Shown: positions 21,751-32,236 of the stretch, one piece after another
Numbering within the stretch: the stretch's first letter is position 1
Layout: each line of letters starts with the position of its first letter
Assembly (NCBI GenBank): GCA_030267565.1
Contig: BRXU01000036.1
Span: 1,044,665 to 1,108,664 of the forward strand
DNA: 64,000 bases
Reading direction: 5' to 3'
Source of the DNA: Pleodorina starrii
Taxonomy: Eukaryota > Chlorophyta > Chlorophyceae > Chlamydomonadales > Volvocaceae
Made by a program: the position numbers and the translations under genes
Notes under the pieces: generated by a model
The model's input: only the letters and a program-made list of their open reading frames with translations
Database searches by the model: none
Told to the model about the DNA's origin: nothing

Positions 21751-24700
21751 CTGCGCCCGTCTGCGCCCGTCTGCGCCCGTCTGCGCCTTTCTACACCCTT
21801 TTGGGCTCGTCTGCGCCCGTCTGCGCCCTTTTACGCCCGTCTGCACCATTCTGCGCCCATCTGCGCCCGTCTGCGCCCGTCTGCGCCCGTCTGCGCCCGT
21901 CTGCGCCCGTCTGCGCTCTTCTGCACCCATCTGCGCCCGTCTGCGTCCGTCTGCGCCCGTCTGCGCCCTTCTACGCCCGTCTGCGCCCTTTTACGCCCGT
22001 CTGCACCCGTCTGCACCCTTCTACACCCATCTGCGCCCGTCTGCGCCCTTCTGCACCCTTCTGGGCCCGTCTGCGCCCTTCTACACCCTTCTGCGCCCGT
22101 CTGCACCCTTCTACACCCTTCTGTGCCCGTCTGCGCCCGTCTGCGCCCGTCTGCGCCCTTTTACGCCCGTCTGCACCCTTCTGCGCCCATCTGCGCCCGT
22201 CTGCGCCCGTCTGCGCCCGTCTGGGCCCGTCGGCGCCCTTCTACAACCTTCTGCGCCCGTCTGCGCCCTTCTGCACCCTTCTGCGCCCGTCTGCGCCCGT
22301 CTGCGCCCGTCTGCGCCCGTCTGCTTCCTTCTATGCCCGTCTGCACCCTTCTACGCCCTTCTGCGCCCTTCTGTGCCCGTCTGCGACCTTCTACGCCCGT
22401 CTGCGCCCGTCTGCGCCCTTTTACGCCCGTCTGCACCCTTCTGCGCCCTTCTGTGCCCGTCTGTGACCTTCTACGCCCGTCTGCGCCCGTCTGCGCCCTT
22501 TTACGCCCGTCTGCACCCTTCTGCGCCCTTCTGTGCCCGTCTGTGACCTTCTACGCCCTTCTGCGCCCTTCTGCGCCCGTCTGCGACCTTCTACGCCCGT
22601 CTGAGCCCGTCTGCGCCCTTCTACGCCCTTCTGCGCCCTTCTGCGCCCGTCTGCGCCCGTCTGCTTCTTTCTATGCCCGTCTGCGCCCTTCTACGCCCTT
22701 CTGCGCCCTTCTGTGCCCGTCTGCGACCTTCTACGCCCGTCTGCACCCGTCTGCGCCCTTCTACGCCCTTCTGCGCCCGTCTGCGCCCTTCTGCGCCCGT
22801 CTGCACCCGTCTGCGCCCGTCTGCGCCCGTCTGCGCCCGTCTGCGCCCTTCTACACCCTTTTGTGCCCTTCTGCGCCCGTCTGCACCCGTCTGCGCCCGT
22901 CTGCGCCCGTCTGCGCCCGTCTGCACCCTTCTGCACCCGTCTGCACCCTTCTACGCCCGCCTGCACCCGTCTGCACCCTTCTACGCCCTTCTGCGCCCTT
23001 CTGCGCCCTTCTGCGCCTTTCTACACCCTTTTGGGCTCGTCTGCGCCCGTCTGCACTCGTCTGCGCCCTTTTACGCCCGTCTGCACCCTTCTGCACCCAT
23101 CTGCGCCCGTCTGCGCCCGTCTGCGCCCGTCTGGGCCCGTCTGGGCCCGTCTACGCCCTACTACAACCTTCTGCGCCCGTCTGCGCCCGTCTGCACCCTT
23201 ATATGCCCGTCTGCGCCCTTCTACGCCCGTCTGCACCCGTCTGCGCCCTTCTACGCCCTTCTGCGCCCTTCTGCGCCCTTCTGCGCCCGTCTGCACCCGT
23301 CTGCGCCCGTCTGCGCCCGTCTGCGCCCGTCTGCACCCTTCTGCACCCTTCTGCGCCCATCTGCACCAGTCTGCGCCCGTCTGCACCCGTCTGCGCCCGT
23401 CTGCGCCCTTCTACGCCCATCTGCGCCCGTCTGCACCCTTCTGCGCCCATCTGCGCCCGTCTGCGCCCGTCTGCGCTCGTCTGCGCCCGTCTGCGCCCGT
23501 CTGCGCCCTTCTACGCCCTTCTGCGCCCGTCTGCACCCGTCTGCACCCGTCTGCACCCCCCTACGCCCTTCTGCGCCCTTCTGCGCTCTTCTGCGCCCTT
23601 CTGCGCCCATCTGCACCAGTCTGCGCCCGTCTGCACCCGTCTGCACCCGTCTGCGCCCGTCTGCGCCCGTCTGCGCCCGTCTGCACCCTTCTGCACCCTT
23701 CTGCGCCCATCTGCACCAGTCTGCGCCCGTCTGCACCCGTCTGCGCCCGTCTGCGCCCTTCTACGCCCATCTGCGCCCGTCTGCACCCTTCTGCGCCCAT
23801 CTGCGCCCGTCTGCGCCCGTCTGCGCTCGTCTGCGCCCGTCTGAGCCCGTCTGCGCCCTTCTACGCCCTTCTGCGCCCGTCTGCACCCGTCTGCACCCGT
23901 CTGCACCCCCCTACGCCCTTCTGCGCCCTTCTGCGCTCTTCTGCGCCCTTCTACACACTTTTGGGCTCGTCTGCGCCCGTCTGCGCCCTTTTACGCCCGT
24001 CTGCACCCTTCTGCGCCCATCTGCGCCCGTCTGCGCCCGTCTGCGCCCGTCTGCGCTCTTCTACACCTATCTGCGCCCGTCTGCGCCCTTCTGCACCCTT
24101 CTGGGCCCGTCTGCGCCCGTCTGCGCTCGTCTGCACCCTTCTATGCTCGTCTGCGCCCTTCTACGCCCTTCTGGGCCCGTCTGCGCCCTTCTACAACCTT
24201 CTGCGCCCGTCTGCGCCCGTCTGCGCCCGTCTGCACTCGTCTGCACCCTTCTATGCCCGTCTGCGCCCTTCTACGCCCTTCTGCGCCCGTCTGCGCCCGT
24301 CTGCGACCTTCTACGCCCTTCTGCGCCCTTCTGCGCCCGTCTGCGACCTTCTACGCCCGTCTGAGCCCGTCTGCGCCCTTCTACGCCCTTCTGCGCCCTT
24401 CTGCGCCCTTCTGCGCCCGTCTGCACCCGTCTGCGCCCGTCTGCGCCCGTCTGCGCCCTTCTACACCCTTTTGTGCCCTTCTGCGCCCGTCTGCACCCTT
24501 CTGCGCCCATCTGCACCCTTCTACGCCCGTCTGCGCCCGTCTGCTGCACCCTTCTACGCCCGTCTGCACCCTTCTACGCCCATCTGCGCCCTTCTGCGCC
24601 CTTTTGCGCCCTTCTGCGCCTTTCTACACCCTTTTGGGCTCGTCTGCGCCCGTCTGCGCCCGTCTGCGCCCGTCTGCGCCCGTCTGCGCCCGTCTGCACC

Positions 24701-27304
24701 CGTCTGCACCCGTCTGCGCCCGTCTGCGCCCGTCTGCGCCCGTCTGTGCCCTTCTACGCCCATCTGCGGCCGTTTGCACCCTTCTGCGCCCATCTGCGCC
24801 CGTCTGCGCCCGTCTGCGCTCGTCTGCGCCCGTCTGCGCCCGTCTGCACCCGTCTGCGCCCGTCTGCGCCCGTCTGCACCCGTCTGCGCCCGTCTGCGCC
24901 CGTCTGCGCCCTTCTACACCCTTTTGTGCCCTTCTGCGCCCGTCTGCACCCGTCTGCGCCCGTCTGCGCCCGTCTGCGCCCGTCTGCACCCGTCTGCACC
25001 CTTCCACGCCCTTCTGCGCCCTTCTGCGCCCTTCTGCGCCTTTCTACACCCTTTTGGGCTCGTCTGCGCCCGTCTGCGCCCTTTTACGCCCGTCTGCACC
25101 CTTCTGTGCCCATCTGCGCCCTTCTGTGCCCTTCGGCGCCCGTCTGCGCCCGTCTGCGCTCTTCTGCACCCATCTGCGCCCGTCTGCGTCCGTCTGCGCC
25201 CGTCTGCGCCCTTCTACGCCCGTCTGCGCCCTTTTACGCCCGTCTGCACCCGTCTGCACCCTTCTACACCCATCTGCGCCCGTCTGCACCCTTCTGCACC
25301 CTTCTGGGCCCGTCTGCGCCCTTCTACACCCTTCTGCGCCCGTCTGCACCCTTCTACACCCTTCTGCGCCCGTCTGCGCCCGTCTGTGCCCGTCTGCGCC
25401 CGTCTGCGCCCGTCTGCGCTCGTCTGCACCCTTCTATGCCCGTCTGCACCCTTCTACGCCCTTCTGCGCCCTTCTGCGCCCGTCTGCGACCTTCTACGCC
25501 CTTCTGCACCCTTCTGCGCCCGTCTGCGACCTTCTACACCCGTCTGAGCCCGTCTGCACCCTTCTACGCCCTTCTGCGCCCTTCTGTGCCCGTCTGCGCC
25601 CGTCTGCGCCCGTTTGCACTCGTTTACGCCCGTCTGCGCCCGTCTGCACCCGTCTGCACCCGTCTGCGCCCGTCTGCGCCCGTCTGCGCCCTTCTACGCC
25701 CATCTGCGCCCTTCTGCGCCCGTCTGCGCCCGTCTGCGCCCTTTTGCGCCCGTCTGCACCCTTCTGCGCCCATCTGCGCCCGTCGGCACCCGTCTGCGCC
25801 CGTCTGCGCCCGTCTGCACCCTTCTATGCCCATCTGCGCCCTTCTGCGCCCTTCTGCGCCCGTCTGCGACCTTCTACGCCCGTCTGCGCTCGTCTGCACC
25901 CTTCTATGCCCGTCTGCGCCCTTCTACACCCTTCTGCGCCCTTCTGCGCCCGTCTGCGACCTTCTACGCCCTTCTGCGCCCGTCTGCGACCTTCTACGCC
26001 CGTCTGAGCCCGTCTGCGCCCTTCTACGCCCTTCTGCGCCCTTCTGCGCCCGTCTGCACCCGTCTGCGCCCGTCTGCGCCCGTCTGCGCCCGTCTGCGCC
26101 CGTCTGCGCCCGTCTGCGCCCGTCTGCGCTCGTCTGCACCCTTCTATGCCCGTCTGCGCCCTTCTACGCCCTTCTGCGCCCTTCTGCGCCCGTCTGCGAC
26201 CTTCTACGCCCTTCTGCGCCCTTCTGCGCCCGTCTGCGACCTTCTACGCCCGTCTGAGCCCGTCTGCGCCCTTCTACGCCCTTCTGCGCCCTTCTGTGCC
26301 CGTCTGCGCCCGTCTGCGCCCGTCTGCACTCGTTTGCGCCCGTCTGCGCCCGTCTGCACCCGTCTGCGCCCGTCTGCGCCCGTCTGCGCCCGTCTGCGCC
26401 CTTCTACGCCCATCTGCGCCCTTCTGCGCCCGTCTGCGCCCGTCTGCGCCCTTTTGCGCCCGTCTGCACCCTTCTGCACCCATCTGCGCCCGTCTGCACC
26501 CGTCTGTGCCCGTCTGCGCCCGTCTGCGCCCGTCTGCGCCCTTCTACGCCCATCTGCGCCCGTCTGCGCCCTTCTACACCCTTTTGTGCCCTTCTGCGCC
26601 CGTCTGCGCCCGTCTGCGCCCGTCTGCGCCCGTCTGCACCCTTCTATGCCCATCTGCGCCCTTCTGCGCCCTTCTGCGCCCGTCTGCGACCTTCTACGCC
26701 CGTCTGCGCTCGTCTGCACCCTTCTATGCCCGTCTGCGCCCTTCTACGCCCTTCTGCGCCCTTCTGCGCCCGTCTGCGACCTTCTACGCCCTTCTGCGCC
26801 CTTCTGCGCCCGTCTGCGACCTTCTACGCCCGTCTGAGCCCGTCTGCGCCCTTCTACGCCCTTCTGCGCCCTTCTGCGCCCGTCTGCACCCGTCTGCGCC
26901 CGTCTGCGCCCGTCTGCGCCCGTCTGCGCCCGTCTGCGCCCTTCTACACCCTTTTGTGCCCTTCTGCGCCCGTCTGCACCCGTCTGCGCCCGTCTGGGCC
27001 CGTCTGCACCCGTCTGCACCCTTCTGCGCCCGTCTGCACCCTTCTACGCCCGTCTGCACCCGTCTGCACCCTTCTACGCCCTTCTGCGCCCTTCTGCGCC
27101 CTTCTGCGCCTTTCTACACCCTGTTGGGCCCGTCTGCGCCCGTCTGCGCCCTTCTACACCCTTTTGTGCCCTTCTGCGCCCGTCTGCGCCCATCTGCGCC
27201 CGTCTGCACCCTTCTATGCCCGTCTGCACCCTTCTACGCCCTTCTGCACCCTTCTGCGCCCTTCTGCGCCCGTCTGCGACCTTCTACGCCCGTCTGCGCC
27301 CGTC

Positions 27305-27308
27305 TGCG
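27305..27308. repeat. Left 4-bp target-site duplication, TGCG
   Basis: TGCG ends decamer block A immediately before the insertion, and TGCG at 28151-28154 follows it. Removing the insertion and one copy restores CGTCTGCG followed by CCCGTCTG, a perfect continuation of the decamer array. Confidence 0.75.
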
Positions 27309-27320
27309 TGTCAGGGTAAA
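27309..27320 (+). repeat. Left terminal inverted repeat of the 842-bp element
   Basis: TGTCAGGGTAAA is the exact reverse complement of 28139-28150. The next bases keep partial symmetry with the other end: CGTCG at 27325-27329 corresponds to CGACG at 28130-28134. Confidence 0.88.
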
Positions 27321-27378
27321 TCAACGTCGCTGAGAAACTGGCGTCGGGCAATTTCGGTTGAGTCCGTTAACGAGGCGG

Positions 27379-27396
27379 TTGGCGACGAAGCGCCAA
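27379..27396. other. Hairpin inside the 842-bp element
   Basis: TTGGCG (27379-27384) pairs perfectly with CGCCAA (27391-27396) around the 6-nt loop ACGAAG. Confidence 0.5.
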
Positions 27397-27455
27397 TCGT
27401 TATTGCTGTGAAAGCCGTATTTATTGTCTTTGTGAGCATCCTGGATGTGGCTTTA

Positions 27456-27469
27456 CGACGACTACGTCG
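27456..27469. other. Short hairpin inside the 842-bp element
   Basis: CGACG (27456-27460) and CGTCG (27465-27469) form a 5-bp stem with loop ACTA. Confidence 0.35.
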
Positions 27470-27599
27470 GAGCTTTGATAGGATGGCTCTAGGGACGTCG
27501 CCTGTGTTGTGTCGGAGGGGCCTTATGAGCTGGCCCTGTATCAGTCCGAGAGGGTGCTGTTAGCGTCAGCTTGAGGCATTGTCTGCTTGCAGCTATGCA

Positions 27600-27632
27600 G
27601 GGGTTACCCTACCCCGTAGAGCCCTAGGCTCT
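27600..27632. other. Two adjacent hairpins inside the element
   Basis: GGGGT/ACCCC (27600-27604 with 27611-27615) is followed two bases later by AGAGCC/GGCTCT (27618-27623 with 27627-27632). A further CGGCC/GGCCG hairpin lies at 27682-27694. None is followed by a T-run, so they are not bacterial-type terminators. Confidence 0.4.
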
Positions 27633-28050
27633 CGGGCGTTGTTTGTAGTGTGGTAGAATGTAGTTTTGGCGCCATGGACCTCGGCCTCCGGCCGGCTCTG
27701 CTGCTCATCCTGTAACTAGTCCGTCTGAGCTTTGCCAATGTGGACTCTGGACCTAGCCAAACAGCACGGTCGCCTCGCGGCTCATCAACGGCAGCCGTGG
27801 CGCTGGGGGACGCCTCAATGCCGCCTCTGCTGCTCGACACTCGTCGCTTCCGCCGCCGTCTTCTGCCTACTTCCTGAGACCTTCCGACAGTCAGCGTGCC
27901 CATCAGATGCTCCTTCCGTTTAGCCGTGTCATGGACGTCACCGTGGTTGGGGAGCGAGGTGCCCAGCGGGCGACGATCGACGACATCGTCCGTCCTCCAC
28001 GGCCTCCCCTGTGCGCCACTGCTTTGCCTCAAGGTCAAGCCCGCGTGCGG

Positions 28051-28087
28051 GGTGGTCATACGTCAAGTATGACCACCGGACGGTGGT
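28051..28087. other. Strong competing hairpins near the element's right end
   Basis: GGTGGTCATAC (28051-28061) is perfectly complementary to GTATGACCACC (28067-28077) around the loop GTCAA, the longest perfect local hairpin noticed in the window. The right arm overlaps a second hairpin, ACCACCG/CGGTGGT (28072-28078 with 28081-28087), so the two are mutually exclusive. A third, CGCCT/AGGCG, follows at 28093-28106. This clustering lies 45-100 bp inside the right terminus. Confidence 0.65.
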
Positions 28088-28138
28088 GACTCCGCCTAGT
28101 GAGGCGCCTACGTGGCCGAACCGTCCCACCGACGGCCG

Positions 28139-28150
28139 TTTACCCTGACA
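28139..28150 (-). repeat. Right terminal inverted repeat of the 842-bp element
   Basis: TTTACCCTGACA is the exact reverse complement of the left end at 27309-27320. It is followed directly by the duplicated TGCG and then by in-phase decamers. Confidence 0.88.
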
Positions 28151-28154
28151 TGCG
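28151..28154. repeat. Right 4-bp target-site duplication, TGCG
   Basis: This matches TGCG at 27305-27308. The base before it (A, the last base of the element) differs from the base before the left copy (C), so the exact duplication is 4 bp and no longer. Confidence 0.75.
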
Positions 28155-28210
28155 CCCGTCTGCGCCCGTCTGCGCCCTTCAACACCCTTTTGTGCCCTTC
28201 TGCGCCCGTC

Positions 28211-29870
28211 TGCACCCGTCTGCGCCCGTCTGCGCCCGTCTGCGCCCGTCTGCACCCTTCTGCGCCCGTCTGCGCCCGTCTGCGCCCTTTTGCGCCCGTC
28301 TGCACCCTTCTGCGCCCATCTGCGCCCGTCTGTGCCCGTCTGCGCCCGTCTGCGCCCGTCTGCGCCCGTCTGCGCCCTTCTACGCCCATCTGCGGCCGTT
28401 TGCACCCTTCTGCGCCCATCTGCGCCCGTCTGCGCCCGTCTGCACTCGTCTGCGCCCGTCTGCGCCCGTCTGCACCCGTCTGCGCCCGTCTGCGCCCGTC
28501 TGCACCCGTCTGCGCCCGTCTGCGCCCGTCTGCGCCCGTCTGCGCCCTTCTATGCCCGTCTGCGCCCTTCTACGCCCTTCTGCGCCCTTCTGCGCCCTTC
28601 TACACCCTTTTGTGCGCTTCTGCGCCCGTCTGCACCCGTCTGCACCCTTCCACGCCCTTCTGCGCCCTTCTGCGCCCTTCTGCACCTTTCTACACCCTTT
28701 TGGGCTCGTCTGCGCCCGTCTGCGCCCGTCTGCGCCCTTTTACGCCCGTCTGCACCCTTCTGTGCCCATCTGCACCCTTCTGCGCCCGTCTGCGTACGTC
28801 TGCGCCCGTCTGGGCCCGTCTGCGCCCGTCTGCTTCCTTCTATGCCCGTCTGCGCCCTTCTACGCCCTTCTGCGACCTTCTGCGCCCGTCTGCGACCTTC
28901 TACGCCCGTCTGCGCCCGTCTGTGCCCTTTTACGCCCGTCTGCACCCTTCTGCGCCCATCTGCGCCCGTCTGCGCCCGTCTGCGCCCGTCTGCGCCCGTC
29001 TGGGCCCGTCTGCGCCCGTCTGCGCCCGTCTGCACCCGTCTGCGCCCGTCTGCGCCCGTCTGCGCCCGTCTGCACCCTTCTGCGCCCGTCTGCGCCCGTC
29101 TGCGCCCTTTTGCGCCCGTCTGCACCCTTCTGCGCCCATCTGCGCCCGTCTGTGCCCGTCTGCGCCCGTCTGCGCCCGTCTGCGCCCGTCTGCGCCCTTC
29201 TACGCCCATCTGCGGCCGTTTGCACCCTTCTGCGCCCATCTGCGCCCGTCTGCGCCCGTCTGCACTCGTCTGCGCCCGTCTGCGCCCGTCTGCACCCGTC
29301 TGCGCCCGTCTGCGCCCGTCTGCACCCGTCTGCGCCCGTCTGCGCCCGTCTGCGCCCGTCTGCGCCCTTCTATGCCCGTCTGCGCCCTTCTACGCCCTTC
29401 TGCGCCCTTCTGCGCCCTTCTACACCCTTTTGTGCGCTTCTGCGCCCGTCTGCACCCGTCTGCACCCTTCCACGCCCTTCTGCGCCCTTCTGCGCCCTTC
29501 TGCGCCTTTCTACACCCTTTTGGGCTCGTCTGCGCCCGTCTGCGCCCGTCTGCGCCCTTTTACGCCCGTCTGCACCCTTCTGTGCCCATCTGCACCCTTC
29601 TGCGCCCGTCTGCGTACGTCTGCGCCCGTCTGGGCCCGTCTGCGCCCGTCTGCTTCCTTCTATGCCCGTCTGCGCCCTTCTACGCCCTTCTGCGACCTTC
29701 TGCGCCCGTCTGCGACCTTCTACGCCCGTCTGCGCCCGTCTGTGCCCTTTTACGCCCGTCTGCACCCTTCTGCGCCCATCTGCGCCCGTCTGCGCCCGTC
29801 TGCGCCCGTCTGCGCCCGTCTGGGCCCGTCTGCGCCCGTCTGCGCCCGTCTGCACCCGTCTGCGCTCGTC
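28211..29870. repeat. Tandem duplication of ~820 bp in block B
   Basis: The rare unit TGCGTACGTC occurs at 28791 and 29611, 820 bp apart, within matching variant order at about 28211-29050 and 29031-29870. A further occurrence at 30941 marks a diverged third copy. The same GTACGTC landmark recurs throughout the right half of block C, linking blocks B and C. Confidence 0.8.
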
Positions 29871-32023
29871 TGCACCCTTCTATGCCCGTCTGCGCCCTTC
29901 TACGCCCTTCTGCGCCCTTCTGCGCCCGTCTGCGACCTTCTACGCCCTTCTGCACCCTTCTGCGCCCGTCTGCGACCTTCTATGCCCGTCTGAGCCCGTC
30001 TGCGCCCTTCTACGCCCTTCTGCACCCTTCTGCGCCCGTCTGCGCCCGTCTGCGCCCGTCTGCGCCCGTCTGCGCCCTTCTACACCCTTTTGTGCCCTTC
30101 TGCACCCGTCTGCACCCGTCTGCGCCCGTCTGCACCCGTCTGCACCCGTCTGCGCCCGTCTGCGCCCGTCTGCGCCCGTCTGCACCCTTCTATGCCCGTC
30201 TGCACCCTTCTACGCCCTTCTGCGCCCTTCTGCGCCCGTCTGCGACCTTCTACGCCCTTCTGCGCCCTTCTGCGCCCGTCTGCGACCTTCTATGCCCGTC
30301 TGAGCCCGTCTGTGCCCGTCTGCGCCCGTCTGCGCCCGTCTGCGCCCGTCTGCACCCTTCTACGCCCGTCTGCGCCCGTCTGCGCCCGTCTGCGCCCGTC
30401 TGCGCCCGTCTGCGCCCGTCTGCGCCCGTCTGCGCCCGTCTGCACCCGTCTGCGCCCGTCTGCACCCTTCTGCGCCCATCTGCGCCCGTCTGCGCCCGTC
30501 TGCGCCCGTCTGCGCCCGTCTGCGCCCTTCTACGCCCATCTGCGGCCGTTTGCACCCTTCTGCGCCCATCTGCGCCCGTCTGCGCCCGTCTGCACTCGTC
30601 TGCGCCCGTCTGCGCCCGTCTGCACCCGTCTGCGCCCGTCTGCGCCCGTCTGCACCCGTCTGCGCCCGTCTGCGCCCGTCTGCGCCCGTCTGCACCCGTC
30701 TGTGCCCGTCTGCGCCCGTCTGCGCCCGTCTGCGCCCGTCTGCGCCCTTCTACACCCTTTTGTGCCCTTCTGCGCCCGTCTGCACCCGTCTGCACCCTTC
30801 CACGCCCTTCTGCGCCCTTCTGCGCCCTTCTGCGCCTTTCTACACCCTTTTGGGCTCGTCTGCGCCCGTCTGCGCCCGTCTGCGCCCTTTTACGCCCGTC
30901 TGCACCCTTCTGCGCCCATCTGCACCCTTCTGCGCCCGTCTGCGTACGTCTGCGCCCGTCTGGGCCCGTCTGCGCCCGTCTGCTTCCTTCTATGCCCGTC
31001 TGCGCCCTTCTACGCCCTTCTGCGACCTTCTGCGCCCGTCTGCGACCTTCTACGCCCGTCTGCGCCCGTCTGTGCCCTTTTACGCCCGTCTGCACCCTTC
31101 TGCGCCCATCTGCGCCCGTCTGCGCCCGTCTGCGCCCGTCTGCGCCCGTCTGGGCCCGTCTGCGCCCGTCTGCGCCCGTCTGCACCCGTCTGCGCTCGTC
31201 TGCACCCTTCTATGCCGTCTGCGACCTTCTACACCCTTCTGCGCCCTTCTGCGCCCTTCTGCGCCCGTCTGCGACCTTCTACGCCCTTCTGCGCCCTTCT
31301 GCGCCCGTCTGCGACCTTCTATGCCCGTCTGAGCCCGTCTGCGCCCTTCTACGCCCTTCTGCACCCTTCTGCGCCCGTCTGCGCCCGTCTGCGCCCGTCT
31401 GCGCCCGTCTGCGCCCTTCTACACCCTTTTGTGCCCTTCTGCACCCGTCTGCACCCGTCTGCGCCCGTCTGGGCCCGTCTGCACCCGTCTGCACCCTTCT
31501 GCGCCCGTCTGCACCCTTCTACGCCCGTCTGCACCCGTCTGCACCCTTCTACGCCCTTCTGCGCCCTTCTGCGCCCTTCTGCGCCTTTCTACACCCTTTT
31601 GGGCTCGTCTGCGCCCGTCTGCGCCCTTTTGCGCCCGTCTGCACCCTTCTGCGCCCATCTGCGCCCGTCTGCGCCCGTCTGCGCCCGTCTGCGCCCGTCT
31701 GCGCCCGTCTGCGCCCGTCTGCGCCCTTCTACGCCCATCTGCGGCCGTTTGCACCCTTCTGCGCCCATCTGCGCCCGTCTGCGCCCGTCTGCGCTCGTCT
31801 GTGCCCGTCTGCGCCCGTCTGCGCCCGTCTGCGCCCTTCTACACCCTTTTGTGCCCTTCTGCGCCCGTCTGCACCCGTCTGCGCCCGTCTGCGCCCGTCT
31901 GGGCCCGTCTGCACCCGCCTGCACCCTTCTGCGCCCATCTGCACCCTTCTACGCCCGTCTGCACCCGTCTGCACCCTTCTACGCCCTTCTGTGCCCTTCT
32001 GCGCCCTTCTGCGCCTTTCTAAC

Positions 32024-32139
32024 TAGCAGGGCGCTTCCGCGCCCGTGTGCTTATGTTCGTGCTGCGCTTGCTATGGGCGTTGTGTGAGCGGCTAGCCGCC
32101 CAGCGATGTTGGCACGGAGTCGTCCCGACGTGTGTGCCA
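32024..32139. other. Short unique spacer opening the composite insertion
   Basis: Non-repetitive DNA follows the end of block B. Its first ~20 bases still contain decamer-like pieces (GCGCTTCC, GCGCCCGT), so it may include degraded satellite. It then holds the 14-bp inverted-repeat arm, a perfect 12-bp palindrome GCGGCTAGCCGC (32088-32099), and a weak TGGCAC/GTGCCA stem (32110-32115 with 32134-32139). I see no gene in it. Confidence 0.7.
32047..32060 (+). repeat. Left arm of a 14-bp inverted repeat bounding the insertion
   Basis: GTGCTTATGTTCGT is the perfect reverse complement of ACGAACATAAGCAC at 33639-33652. The two arms lie 1.6 kb apart, and the right one overlaps the exact point where the decamer array resumes. 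Confidence 0.75.
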
Positions 32140-32236
32140 CCGCAAGTGCATCGCAAGTGCAACCGCAACTGCAACCACAACCGCAACTGCAACCGCAAGC
32201 GCAAGCGCAAGTGCAACCGCAACCGCAACCGCAACC
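32140..32236. repeat. CAACCG-type hexanucleotide tract, ~16 copies
   Basis: The 6-bp periodicity is based on CAACCG with variants CAACTG, CAAGTG, CAAGCG and CAACCA. The left end is degenerate (CGCAAGTGCATCG) and the last three copies are perfect. It abuts the heptamer array through CCCCAG. Confidence 0.9.

Larger units (their letters stand above)
1027..27308. repeat. Decanucleotide minisatellite, block A (~2,630 copies)
   Basis: The block is an essentially uninterrupted run of 10-bp units of the form C(G/A)CCC(G/T/A)TCT(G/A). The + strand is C-rich, has very little adenine and has about 80% GC in the consensus unit. Register is kept for kilobases; exceptions are single small indels near 4852, 7839, 8938, 9998, 10329 and 24541. 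Positions 1 and 5 of CGCCCGTCTG are CpG, and common variants (CACCC, TGCCC) look like CpG decay at the first. Forward translation in any frame gives (APVCARLRPS)n and reverse gives (QTGADGRRRA)n, so the long open frames are repeat artefacts. It is interpreted as heterochromatic satellite DNA. Confidence 0.97.
27309..28150. mobile_element. 842-bp inserted element: solo LTR or non-autonomous transposon
   Basis: The element starts TGTCAGGGTAAA and ends TTTACCCTGACA, a perfect 12-bp terminal inverted repeat. Weaker symmetry continues for about 10 bp further, including a shared CGTCG. It is flanked by TGCG on both sides and interrupts an otherwise in-phase decamer array. Base composition is ordinary, unlike the satellite. 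TG...CA ends and a 4-bp duplication fit a solo LTR of a Ty3-type retrotransposon. TGT-N-R ends with a 4-bp duplication also fit Ginger-type DNA transposons. No transposase, integrase or reverse transcriptase is present. A 151-codon minus frame (27604-28059) shows no recognisable domain. The interior has several short hairpins and an AT-rich TATTTATT at 27418. Confidence 0.82.
28151..32023. repeat. Decanucleotide minisatellite, block B (~387 copies)
   Basis: This is the same decamer family as blocks A and C, with a high share of pure CGCCCGTCTG units and the landmark units CGCCTTTCTA, CACCCTTTTG and GGCTCGTCTG. A one-base deletion near 31213 is the only clear register break. The block ends in GCGCCTTTCTAAC at 32011-32023, exactly at one of these landmark junctions, where the composite insertion begins. 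Long open frames here are repeat artefacts, as in block A. Confidence 0.96.

Noticed and set aside
1027..27308. CRISPR array
   Set aside because: Repeats are contiguous 10-bp units with no unique spacers and no cas genes nearby.
27600..27632. Rho-independent terminator
   Set aside because: The hairpins have no following T-run, and nothing suggests a bacterial gene upstream.
27604..28059. 151-codon minus-strand frame inside the 842-bp element
   Set aside because: No domain recognised. It overlaps several hairpins and lacks any transposase, integrase or gag-like motif, so it is not supported as a gene.
28151..28164. Longer (14-bp) target-site duplication at the 842-bp element
   Set aside because: Any periodic array mimics longer flanking repeats. 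The base before the right TGCG is the element's own final A, so only 4 bp are exact.
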